Origin: Aquimarina agarilytica ZC1
GTDB lineage: Bacteria > Bacteroidota > Bacteroidia > Flavobacteriales > Flavobacteriaceae
Direction: 5' to 3'
Assembly (NCBI RefSeq): GCF_000255455.1
Contig: NZ_JH621257.1
Coordinates: 54,116-118,115, forward strand
Length of the DNA stretch: 64,000 nucleotides
In this document: piece after piece, positions 46,695 through 56,000 of the stretch
How positions within the stretch are numbered: the first letter of the stretch is position 1
Layout: the number at the start of each line of letters is the position of its first letter
The notes under the pieces: model-generated
Told to the model about the DNA's origin: nothing
Seen by the model: the letters and a program-made list of their open reading frames with translations, nothing else
The model's database searches: none
Translations under genes and position numbers: made by a program

Positions 46695-48659
46695 ATGGCA
46701 AATCAGCCCAAAAAATCAGATTTAAATAAAAAACCAAAATTTAACTCCTATTGGATAATAGCTGTAGTTGTTTTAGGTTTTTTAGCTATTACCTTTTTTG
46801 AAGGTGACTTAGCTGGAAAAAACGAAATTTCACCGTCCGAATTTCAAACTTACCTTAAAGAAAAAGAAGTTGATAAAGTTGTCATAGTTAATCGCAGGAT
46901 TGCTAAGGTTTTTTTAACAACCGAAGCTAAACGACTTGAAAAACACAAAAAGAAAAATGGAAACTCTTTTCTAAATACTGCTTCGGGCAAAGAAAGAGCG
47001 GATTATCAATTTGAGTTTGGTGATTTACAAAACTTTGAAAACACCATTAATCAAATTAAATCTTCAAACAATATAAATACTCCTGTTCAATACAATAGTG
47101 AATCAAATGTATGGGGTGATTTATTAATTTCATTATTGCCGTTTGCTCTTATTATAGGAGTATGGATCTTTATCATGCGTCGAATGAGTGGCGGCGGTGG
47201 CGGAGGCCCTGGTGGTCAAATTTTTAATATTGGAAAATCAAAAGCTAAACTTTTTGATCAAAATACCGATGTAAAAACTTCCTTTGAAAACGTAGCTGGT
47301 CTAGAAGGAGCTAAGGAAGAGGTTCAAGAAATTGTAGATTTTTTAAAGAATCCAGAAAAATACACCTCACTAGGAGGAAAAATACCTAAAGGTGCATTAT
47401 TAGTAGGTCCTCCAGGAACTGGAAAAACATTATTAGCAAAAGCTGTTGCCGGCGAAGCTAAAGTGCCTTTCTTTTCATTATCTGGATCTGATTTTGTTGA
47501 AATGTTTGTTGGTGTTGGTGCTTCACGTGTTCGTGATTTATTTAAACAAGCCAAAGACAAATCACCTGCAATTATTTTTATTGATGAAATTGATGCCATT
47601 GGTAGAGCTCGAGGAAAAAACAACATGTCAGGATCTAATGATGAGCGAGAAAATACCCTTAACCAACTATTAACCGAAATGGATGGTTTTGGAACCAATA
47701 CTAATGTAATTGTTATTGCCGCTACTAACCGTGCCGATGTTTTAGATAAAGCTCTTATGAGAGCGGGTCGTTTTGATAGACAAATTTATGTTGACCTGCC
47801 TAATTTAAATGAAAGACGTGCTATTTTTAAAGTACATTTAAAACCACTTAAAAAGGCCGACAATTTAGATATCGAATTTTTAGCTAAACAAACTCCAGGC
47901 TTTTCTGGAGCGGACATCGCTAATTTATGTAATGAAGCTGCACTTATTGCTGCTCGAAAAGGAAAGAAAAATGTTGGCAAGCAAGACTTTTTAGATGCTG
48001 TTGACCGTATAGTTGGAGGACTTGAAAGACGTAGTAATTTATTTTCTCCCGAAGAAAAGAAAACCATTGCTTACCACGAAGCTGGTCACGCAACCGTAAG
48101 TTGGTTTTTGGAACATGCAGATCCTTTAGTCAAAGTTACCATTGTACCTAGAGGAAGATCACTAGGTGCTGCTTGGTATTTACCACAAGAAGCTCACATT
48201 ACACGAACTAATAAATTTTTAGACGAAATTTGTGTTACCATGGGGGGGCGTGCCGCTGAAAAAATAATGTTTAATCAAATATCTACTGGAGCATTAAGCG
48301 ACTTAGAAAGTGTAACCAAAAAAGCAAAAGCTATGGTTATGATATATGGTTTAAACGAAAAAGTAGGAAATATCACCTATTATGACCCTGCTGGAGAAAG
48401 TGGATTCCTAAAACCATACAGTGAAAAAACTGCCGAATTGATTGATGCCGAGATAAAAGACATTATTGAAACTCAATTTCAACGTGCTATTGACTTACTA
48501 GAAACACACAAAGAAAAAATGACTCAACTTGCAGAAGTTTTACTTGATAAAGAAGTCATTTTCAAAGATGATTTAGTAGAAATTTTTGGAGAAAGACCTT
48601 TTAAAAAGGAAAATCCAATAACTATTGACGTTGAAGCTAATAGCGGTGAAGAAAAATAG
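46695..48659 (+). CDS. ftsH: ATP-dependent zinc metalloprotease FtsH
   Basis: A membrane-anchored AAA+ protease (654 residues) that degrades damaged or regulatory membrane and soluble proteins. Two membrane segments (about 18-35 and 141-161) enclose the periplasmic domain. The AAA domain has Walker A GPPGTGKT (238-245), Walker B IIFIDEID (293-300) and the arginine-finger region AGRFDR (357-362). The zinc motif HEAGH is at 461-465. Length and order are normal. Upstream rsfS and downstream LUD and cdsA genes share its strand. Confidence 0.97.
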   Translation: MANQPKKSDLNKKPKFNSYWIIAVVVLGFLAITFFEGDLAGKNEISPSEFQTYLKEKEVDKVVIVNRRIAKVFLTTEAKRLEKHKKKNGNSFLNTASGKERADYQFEFGDLQNFENTINQIKSSNNINTPVQYNSESNVWGDLLISLLPFALIIGVWIFIMRRMSGGGGGGPGGQIFNIGKSKAKLFDQNTDVKTSFENVAGLEGAKEEVQEIVDFLKNPEKYTSLGGKIPKGALLVGPPGTGKTLLAKAVAGEAKVPFFSLSGSDFVEMFVGVGASRVRDLFKQAKDKSPAIIFIDEIDAIGRARGKNNMSGSNDERENTLNQLLTEMDGFGTNTNVIVIAATNRADVLDKALMRAGRFDRQIYVDLPNLNERRAIFKVHLKPLKKADNLDIEFLAKQTPGFSGADIANLCNEAALIAARKGKKNVGKQDFLDAVDRIVGGLERRSNLFSPEEKKTIAYHEAGHATVSWFLEHADPLVKVTIVPRGRSLGAAWYLPQEAHITRTNKFLDEICVTMGGRAAEKIMFNQISTGALSDLESVTKKAKAMVMIYGLNEKVGNITYYDPAGESGFLKPYSEKTAELIDAEIKDIIETQFQRAIDLLETHKEKMTQLAEVLLDKEVIFKDDLVEIFGERPFKKENPITIDVEANSGEEK

Positions 48660-48728
48660 AAATAAGAATCAAGCCTTTTTATCGTTAGTAGTAATGTATA
48701 TACTGCAATCAATTATAAGTAAAGCAAT

Positions 48729-49334
48729 ATGAGTCTGTTTAAAAGACTTTTTTCGTCACGCAATAAACCTCAAAAGGAGGAGGACGACTCATTTTCAACA
48801 AGCAAGTATATGCCTGAAAATGAACTTCCTGTTGATGAACAGTTTATGCTTAACTTTAGAGAAAAAGGCGGCAAGTTTTTATATTGTGAAAACGAAAAAG
48901 AAGCCTTTGAAACATTTGATCATATTTTATTAGAAAACGAATGGCACAACAGTGAAATTTGTTGTTTTGAAGAGGATTTACAAAAGCAATTTTCAGATTT
49001 TAACTTAAACTTTTCTAAAAAAGTTAATACTAACGTTTATTTTGCATCCTGCGAGTACCTAATTGGAAATAGCGGCGGTATATTAGTCTCTTCGAATCAA
49101 TTAAAAGAAAAAAAGTTAGGAGAACTACCCGATAATTTTATTATTATCGCCTACACCAGTCAATTAATAAATACTATTAGTGAAGGCTTAAAAGGAATAA
49201 AGAACAGAAAAAACAATTACATTCCTACGAATATCACTACTATTCAATTGTTTGAAGCTCAAAAAGAAAACAATTTTTTGACCTATGGAAGTAGCGCAAA
49301 AAATCTATACCTACTTTTAGTAGAAGACCTATAG
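48729..49334 (+). CDS. LUD-domain (LutC/YkgG-like) protein
   Basis: The 201-residue protein belongs to the LUD family: FCENEKEAFETF-like N-terminal region, ASCEYLIGNSGGILVSS, and ISEGLKGIKNRKNNYIPTNITT. LutC takes part in lactate use in Bacillus, but here there is no lutA or lutB next to it. Placement between ftsH and cdsA is common in Flavobacteria, and its role there is not known. It ends 1 bp before the cdsA start. Confidence 0.75.
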   Translation: MSLFKRLFSSRNKPQKEEDDSFSTSKYMPENELPVDEQFMLNFREKGGKFLYCENEKEAFETFDHILLENEWHNSEICCFEEDLQKQFSDFNLNFSKKVNTNVYFASCEYLIGNSGGILVSSNQLKEKKLGELPDNFIIIAYTSQLINTISEGLKGIKNRKNNYIPTNITTIQLFEAQKENNFLTYGSSAKNLYLLLVEDL

Positions 49335-49335
49335 C

Positions 49336-50142
49336 ATGAAAGAACTATACACCAGAGCACTTTCTGGCTTTATTTACGTATGTATTCTCATTGGATCTAT
49401 ATTACTCCATAAATACTCCTTTTTAGCCGTTTTTTTTATATTCTCGCTAATTTGTTTGTATGAATTTCAACGTTTAATTCATTTCAAGAAAGTCTTTCTA
49501 TATATTATTCTTGTCGCAGGCTTTGCCGCTACTCACTTTATTAAAATACCTTTATCTATTACCTGGTCATTTTTATTTATTTCCTTATTTGTCCAATTAC
49601 TTTTATTAAAAGACCTACTTTTTATAAGGATCATCCCAATGTTCGAAAAAAAGAAATACATAGTGAGTATTTTTTATTTAATTAGCTGCTTTTTCTTTTT
49701 AACATTAATCCCCTTTGATCAATTCAGAAACTATCAACCTATATACCTCATAGGTTTATTAGTGCTAATATGGGTTAATGATTCCTTTGCCTATTTGACA
49801 GGTAAAAATTTTGGAAAGCATAAATTATACTCAAAAATATCACCAAAAAAAACCATTGAAGGCTTCATAGGTGGGTTTATAGCTGCAATTATAGGAGGAA
49901 TTTTAATTTCATATTTCTCAAAATCTTTATCCTTATTACACTGGATAGCCATAGCTTCAATAGTAAGTATCTTTGGAACTATTGGTGATCTAATTCAATC
50001 TAAATTTAAAAGACAAGCAGGTGTAAAGGATAGCGGAAAAATAATGCCTGGTCATGGAGGCATATTTGATCGCCTTGATAGTATTTTATATGCCAGTCCT
50101 TTTGTATTTTTGTATTTACAAATAATTACATATGTTTCATAA
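49336..50142 (+). CDS. cdsA: Phosphatidate cytidylyltransferase
   Basis: An inner-membrane enzyme (268 residues, about eight membrane segments) that makes CDP-diacylglycerol, the precursor of phospholipids. The C-terminal signature GVKDSGKIMPGHGGIFDRLDS is complete. Its 3' end overlaps the next gene, psd, by 11 bp, which indicates translational coupling in a phospholipid operon. Confidence 0.95.
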   Translation: MKELYTRALSGFIYVCILIGSILLHKYSFLAVFFIFSLICLYEFQRLIHFKKVFLYIILVAGFAATHFIKIPLSITWSFLFISLFVQLLLLKDLLFIRIIPMFEKKKYIVSIFYLISCFFFLTLIPFDQFRNYQPIYLIGLLVLIWVNDSFAYLTGKNFGKHKLYSKISPKKTIEGFIGGFIAAIIGGILISYFSKSLSLLHWIAIASIVSIFGTIGDLIQSKFKRQAGVKDSGKIMPGHGGIFDRLDSILYASPFVFLYLQIITYVS

Positions 50143-50791
50143 AGAAGGTTACAAAATCATTACAATAACATTAATTTTAGTTTCGGCATTAGCCTTAACT
50201 ACTCATTTTTTTATTGATAATACGATACTAAAAGGTATACTATATGCTATAGCTGCCTTTTTCTTAATAATTATCCTTCAATTTTTTAGAAACCCTAAAC
50301 GTAATACAAAAATTGATGACAACACTGTTGTATCCCCTGTAGATGGGAAAGTTGTTGTGATAGAAGAAGTTTTTGAAAAAGAATTTTTTAAAGAAAAAAG
50401 AATACAAGTATCTGTATTTATGTCTCCCATTAATGTACATGTCACTAGAAACCCTATAGGAGGCAAAGTTCTTTTTAGCAAATATCACCCAGGTAAATTC
50501 TTAGTTGCTTGGCACCCTAAAAGCTCGGAAGAGAATGAACGTACCACAGTTGTTATTGAAAATTCAAAAATTAATGTGCTTTATCGTCAAATTGCAGGTG
50601 CATTAGCAAAAAGAATTGTAAATTATGCTAAAGAAAACACAACTGTAGCACAAGGCGCCGATAATGGTTTTATAAAATTCGGATCTAGAGTAGATGTTTT
50701 TCTACCACTAGGCACAAAAATTAATGTCAATTTAGAAGATAAAGTTCGAGGTGGTGAAAGTGTGTTAGCAACTGTAAGTAAGTCAAGCTAA
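50132..50791 (+). CDS. psd: Phosphatidylserine decarboxylase (short form)
   Basis: The enzyme makes phosphatidylethanolamine from phosphatidylserine. It is the short type (219 residues). Two hydrophobic stretches are at the N-terminus, followed by VSPVDGKVV, VFMSPINVHVTRNP and the self-cleavage site FGSRVDVF, where cleavage between Gly184 and Ser185 would generate the pyruvoyl group. It overlaps cdsA by 11 bp and is followed 3 bp later by an acyl-CoA-binding protein gene. Confidence 0.94.
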   Translation: MFHKEGYKIITITLILVSALALTTHFFIDNTILKGILYAIAAFFLIIILQFFRNPKRNTKIDDNTVVSPVDGKVVVIEEVFEKEFFKEKRIQVSVFMSPINVHVTRNPIGGKVLFSKYHPGKFLVAWHPKSSEENERTTVVIENSKINVLYRQIAGALAKRIVNYAKENTTVAQGADNGFIKFGSRVDVFLPLGTKINVNLEDKVRGGESVLATVSKSS

Positions 50792-50794
50792 TTA

Positions 50795-51058
50795 ATGGAT
50801 AGTCAAACAATACATATTACATTTTTAAAAGCGGTAGATGAAGCAAATAACTACCCTAAGCTACTCCCTACTGATATCAAGTTACAGTTTTATGCTTATT
50901 ACAAACAAGCCACAGAAGATTCGGGCCTTTATCGCCCCTCAGATGAAATAGAACTTAGGAATGCCTTTAAGGTAAATGCACTATTACAAGTCAGAGGCTT
51001 AAGTAAAGACGAGGCTAAACTAGGGTATATTGAACTAGTAAAAACATACCTTAGATAA
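50795..51058 (+). CDS. Acyl-CoA-binding protein
   Basis: An 87-residue ACBP of the four-helix type. It has the family pattern LKAVDEANNYPKLLPTDIKLQFYAYYKQATEDSG, shown here in outline, with the conserved Tyr/Lys acyl-CoA contacts (YAYYKQAT). ACBPs carry long-chain acyl-CoA and are mainly known from eukaryotes but occur in some bacteria. The gene starts 3 bp after psd, so it belongs to the phospholipid operon. Confidence 0.9.
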   Translation: MDSQTIHITFLKAVDEANNYPKLLPTDIKLQFYAYYKQATEDSGLYRPSDEIELRNAFKVNALLQVRGLSKDEAKLGYIELVKTYLR

Positions 51059-51082
51059 CCCCTATATGCAACAACAGTAATT

Positions 51083-51424
51083 TTACACCTTTTCTTCTAA
51101 TTCTTCTAACTTATTACCTAAGTCAGCTAACATTCCTATAAATGGAATTACCTGTCTCCCAAGATCCGTTAATGAATATTCTACTTTAGGAGGAATTTCC
51201 GGATATACTTTTTTGTGTAAAATATTTACTTTTGATAAATATTTTAGTTCCTGATTAAGCATTTTCTCGCTAATTTCTGGTATTAATTTCTTCAATTCAC
51301 CATACCTCAACATGTCCGCTCCAAAGAATTGACCAATAATTAACAATTTCCATTTTCCACCAATAACGTCCAAAGATTTACGAACTGGGCAGGTATCTAT
51401 TAATTTTTTTTCTTTTTTTTCCAT
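51083..51424 (-). CDS. HxlR-family transcriptional regulator
   Basis: The 113-residue winged-helix protein starts with the family signature CPVRKSLDVIGGKWKLLI, with Cys12 in the position often used for redox or electrophile sensing. It ends with IPPKVEYSLTDLGRQVIPFI. It is divergent from the operon that encodes the orphan protein, the CGWC protein and the dioxygenase-reductase fusion. It is the obvious candidate to control that operon and itself. The inducing signal is unknown. Confidence 0.92.
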   Translation of the reverse strand: MEKKEKKLIDTCPVRKSLDVIGGKWKLLIIGQFFGADMLRYGELKKLIPEISEKMLNQELKYLSKVNILHKKVYPEIPPKVEYSLTDLGRQVIPFIGMLADLGNKLEELEEKV

Positions 51425-51470
51425 TTGTTATCGCCTGATTATCAGTAAAACCAACCAAAAGGTATGTACC

Positions 51471-51501
51471 CTACCATTAAGTAAGTACTTGATTTAACGA
51501 A
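51471..51501. promoter_or_regulatory. Candidate HxlR operator region
   Basis: In the 125-bp gap between the divergent genes are an inverted repeat GGTA-N7-TACC (51471-51485 region) and a perfect 8-bp palindrome aagtactt at 51483-51490 within taagtaagtacttg. Palindromes at this place suit a dimeric winged-helix regulator. Assignment rests on position and symmetry only. Confidence 0.35.
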
Positions 51502-51549
51502 AGTTATATATTAAATTGAATCATCAATTAATCTCAAAATGACTTAATT

Positions 51550-52170
51550 ATGAAGGAAATTTTAATAATAAGTCCCTTCTCCCTACAAGGTACGTATGTA
51601 GAGAAGAATCTACAAAAAAAAGATCAAAATGTTCATGAAGATGTTAAAAATGTTAAAGAATCTTTTTTAACAAACAACTTTTTCAATGAAAAAAAACTTG
51701 ATCAACTCTATCAATTAAGAAATGAATTATCGAAAGTAAACTGTCTATACTTTGTAATCACTAAGCAAATATTGCACAAGGATTTTAATGATTATTTCAT
51801 CAATCTAATTATGGCTATTCATCATGCCCGGCCAGAGTATATAATTATTGACACCACTATATGCAAGCACATTTATAGTTCTGAATGTAAAGAGATTATT
51901 CAAATGATTACTAGCGTTTTCAAAGAAAATCAACTCCCTGTCATTCAACTAAAAAAAGATAGTAACACCAATAAAAAAACACTTCATTTTTCCTGTTCAT
52001 CTACTTCTTCCATAGATGAAAAAATAATTTTCAAAGTCCACAAGTATGCCAAAAAGATATTTTTTATAAAAAATCAAATAATGAATCCAACTGATTTACT
52101 TGTACCAATAGCTACTCAACCAAACAAAAAAACATTTGATTGGCATAATCACTCATACAACTTAAACTAA
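51550..52170 (+). CDS. Orphan 206-residue protein in the redox module
   Basis: I do not recognise this family. The sequence starts MKEILIISPFSLQGTYVEK, with the look of the first strand and turn of a Rossmann-like fold, and contains EYIIIDTTICKHIY and LPVIQLKKDS as further buried strands. There is no signal peptide or membrane segment, so it should be cytoplasmic. It is the first gene after the divergent HxlR regulator and is 18 bp before the CGWC protein gene. A degenerate nucleotide-binding or oxidoreductase fold is possible but unproven. Confidence 0.55.
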   Translation: MKEILIISPFSLQGTYVEKNLQKKDQNVHEDVKNVKESFLTNNFFNEKKLDQLYQLRNELSKVNCLYFVITKQILHKDFNDYFINLIMAIHHARPEYIIIDTTICKHIYSSECKEIIQMITSVFKENQLPVIQLKKDSNTNKKTLHFSCSSTSSIDEKIIFKVHKYAKKIFFIKNQIMNPTDLLVPIATQPNKKTFDWHNHSYNLN

Positions 52171-52188
52171 CCTAAATAAACTAAAATT

Positions 52189-52929
52189 ATGAATTTTATA
52201 AACACAGAAAGCCTAACCTTAGAAACAACAAGTATAAAAGACTATACGAAAACTCCAATACTTCAAAAAAACAAAAAAAAGAAAATTGAAATTATTTATG
52301 GTTATGAGCCATTATGCGGATGGTGTTATGGTTTTTCAAATGAAATAACCGCTGTAATCTCTGATTTAAAATCTATAGCTGATTTTAAACTTGCTAATGG
52401 TGGAATATTTGCTGGATTTAGAAGCTTAAAAATGGGATACATCAGCCAGCATATTAAAAATAACATGAAAAATGTAAGCGATCGCTCTGGCCGCATATTT
52501 GGAGAAAAATTTATAAAACTATTAGCAAACGACAACTATAGTTACGATTCAAAAAAAGCTTCCATTGCAGTAGCTATAATGAGAGAAATATACTCTGAAG
52601 GGGCTTTTGAATTTGCTTCGGATATACAAACTGCTTTTTTCCAGTACGGTAAAGATATTCAATCGGATACCACATACATTGAACTTTTAGAAGATTACCC
52701 TATTGATAGCGATTACTTCATTAGTCGATTAAACAGTAAAATAGAAGCCGAAAAAATAGAATTAGAATTCTTAAACACGCAAATACTAGGATTTGAAGGC
52801 TACCCGGCATGTGCCATTAAAGTAAATGGTCATACCGAAATTTTGAATCAAGGATACTTAGATGCCTCACAAATTATATCAAAAATCTTATACAAAATGG
52901 AGGAACTAAATTATTCTACACCCATTTAA
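52189..52929 (+). CDS. DsbA-family thioredoxin-fold protein with CGWC motif
   Basis: A 246-residue protein with the motif IIYGYEPLCGWCYGFS, where Cys43 and Cys46 form a CGWC active site, and the cis-Pro region GFEGYPACAIKVNG. The helical insert between them fits the DsbA/FrnE-like group. There is no signal peptide, so it probably works in the cytoplasm as a thiol oxidoreductase or isomerase. It lies between the orphan gene and the dioxygenase-reductase fusion, which suggests redox repair or heme/thiol care of that enzyme, an inference from context. Confidence 0.78.
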   Translation: MNFINTESLTLETTSIKDYTKTPILQKNKKKKIEIIYGYEPLCGWCYGFSNEITAVISDLKSIADFKLANGGIFAGFRSLKMGYISQHIKNNMKNVSDRSGRIFGEKFIKLLANDNYSYDSKKASIAVAIMREIYSEGAFEFASDIQTAFFQYGKDIQSDTTYIELLEDYPIDSDYFISRLNSKIEAEKIELEFLNTQILGFEGYPACAIKVNGHTEILNQGYLDASQIISKILYKMEELNYSTPI

Positions 52930-53027
52930 AGTAAGCCATAGCCCCCACCTATAAATCTATTTAACTAACCAAATAACATTATTAACACATGTAACAAAAA
53001 GAGAACAACATAGCTAAACTAACTAGA

Positions 53028-56000
53028 ATGAATACTACAATATATAGCCCCTCGCATAATTATATCAAGTATGCAGAACAAACTAACGCTCAAAATGGAC
53101 ATGAAAATCTAGGCTTTTTATCATTCGAAAGGGGCTTTATGCCTCTATTAAATCCTATTTCCAATCTGCCCTATCCATTTAATTTATGGGACAAAATAGC
53201 TTCGGACTTACCCAAGCATTATAAAAATCAAACATTAAGAGTTTCTATACAAAAAATGGAAGTTTTAGATGCCGAAAATTTGAATGACAAATATTTATGT
53301 CGAGCATCAATGCTAATGAGTATACTTGCTCATGCCTACGTAAGAAATGAAAGAAATGAAGATTTAAATATTCCTGAATCAATTACTATACCATGGAAAA
53401 TAATTACTAAAAGATTAAAAAGACCTCAACCTTTTCTATCATATATCGATCTTATAATATATAATTGGAAACAAAAAAAGATAAATGATAAATTTGAACT
53501 AGAAAACCTTGAATTACTAACACCAACAGTCAACAATCAAGAAGAACAGGTTTTTTACCTTACTCAAACTGAAATTGCTTTTCAAACGAATAAAATTATA
53601 AAGCATATCGTAAACATTCAAAATGCTATTATTCAAAATGATAAACGAACTGTTATTGATAGTTTGCTGGTATTAAAAAAAATCCTACTAAATGTAACTG
53701 AAAATAGTTTTTTAAAAATCAACCCAAACCCTAGAAGCAAAACATATGTTGACCCAATTGTATGGGCAAAAACAGTAGCTCCTTTTGCCGTACCTATAAA
53801 AGAGGGAGTGCAAGGTCCTAGCGGAACATCTTCCCCATTTTTCCACTTAATTGATACCTTTATCGAACGTGCAAAGTATGACACAATTCTGGGAAAAGAA
53901 GCTTTGTTTATTAGAGAATGGTATCCCGAACATTGGCGTAATTTTTTAAATGCTGTTGAAAAAGTATCAATAACTAATTTTATAAAAGAACAAAATGACG
54001 AAGAATTAAATGGCGCTTTTTATTCATTTATAGAGAGTTATTCTGGAGATAATGGATTTTTAGGCGTACATCGAAGAAAGGTTTATGGGTACTTACAAAT
54101 GGCCTTTAAAGTTGGAAGGTCCGTTACTATAGGTGGTTTCAGTGGACTTTTTAAAGAAAGAACTTGGGAGGAAGTTGATGACGAACTTGAAACCACTCGC
54201 TTAGAACGATATGCCAAAAAGCAACTAAAATGCCCTTTTGGTTTTGTTTCAAAAAGAACAAAGAGTCCTTCAAAAAACATCACTAAAGTAGCACTTGACA
54301 TTAAAAACAAAGGAATCACTTACCGATCTGGTGACCGCTGTGCTATAGTCCCTAAAAACGATAAAGCAACAGTTCATAAAATAATTAAACTACTAGACTT
54401 AACAGGAAAAGAACCCATTATACTTAATGATGAATGGAAAAATTATTTTAACACCTACTATAACAAAGAAATTGAACAAGTTACAATCTATGAAATACTA
54501 CTATCTGCTAAAATCAATAATGTAAGCAGCATTCTATCGCTTTGCCCACATTTAAAATTATTTTTTAAATTAGATCCAAATTCACAACAAATTTCATTAG
54601 TAGAATTAGTCGAAAAATTAGTTGCTTTTTCTTCTAACGTATCTCAAATGCTTTTACCTCATTTTATGGATTGCCTCCATCCCGAACAAGAAAGGATGTA
54701 TAGTATATCTTCTGATTTTGATAAAAATAAAATTGAATTGACGATAGGTAATGCAGAAACTACTATTGGAAACAAAATACACAAAGGGGTTTGTTCCCAT
54801 TTTTTAACTAATGAAGAGTTAGATCATAATTCACAAATACCCATTAATATCGTTAGACCACTTAGGTTTTCATTACCTAATGACATAAAAAACAAAAGCA
54901 TTACACTTTTTGCTGCCGGATCTGGTATTGCTCCATTTAGAAGCTTCTGGATGGAATTAAAACGAAAAAACAAACTACAACAGTTATCTATTTTTTATTG
55001 CGTAAAACACCTCGATGATATTATTTTTAAAAACGAACTAAAAGAACTCTTTTTAACACATGGAATCGATTTAAATATTATAATTACTAGAGATCACTTA
55101 ATTTTAGACAAAGAGCAATCTATCTCAAAAAATGAACTTATTTTTTCAGGTATACCTAACAGAAAAATTGATTACATCATTTTACAAGAACAACATGCTT
55201 CAAAAATTTACAAGCATATTGCTCCTAAAGATAAAAATCGTGAAGGCCTATTTTACACTTGTGGTAAAGCTGGTTTTGCACTATCAATACTAAATTGTAT
55301 TAAGCATATTATAACTAAACATACACCAAATAATAAGGATGCTAAAGAACTTCTCTATTCCTTATTTTCGGAAAATAGATACATGCAGGATGTGTTTACC
55401 TCTCCTAATTTTATAAAAAACGATAAATCTCGAAACTATTACATTTCAGATATAGTAAACAAGAATAATGATAAAAATGGTTATTGGCTTTCTATAAATG
55501 ATAAAGTGTATGATGTTACTGAATTTAAAGAAATTCATCCCGGTGGGGATAAAATCATTATTGATAATAGCGGAAGAGATGGTACTCATGAGTTTAAAAA
55601 AGCGAACCATAATTCTTCAAAAGAAATCGAATCTCTTTTAAGTATGTACTGTATTGGTAATCTTAAAAAGGTGGAATTACCCAATAACTTAAAAAACCAA
55701 TACAACCAATGGTTGAAAGCTTTACAGCTCTGCACAGAAATGTTAAATACTTTTGTCGCTGATTTTTCTTTCAAAAACAGAAAAACAACCATATTATGTG
55801 GAGCTAATGAAAAAACCCCTTACAAAGTGGCATTAATGGTGGAAAATCAAAATCGATTTTTAACCGAATATGTTAAAAACATTCATGAAATAATCCAACA
55901 ACTTTATGGAAAACAATATTATTTCCAAAATATTATCACGCTAATTGACAAGGCCGTTGAATCTACAAAAAATGTATGTGATATCTATTCTTTAAAAAAA

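Noticed and set aside
47324..47698. A 124-codon minus-strand frame opposite ftsH.
   Set aside because: Shadow of the highly conserved AAA domain; ftsH itself is certain.
48729..49334. Lactate-utilisation operon (lutABC).
   Set aside because: Only a LUD-domain gene is present; neighbours are ftsH and cdsA, with no iron-sulfur or FAD subunits.
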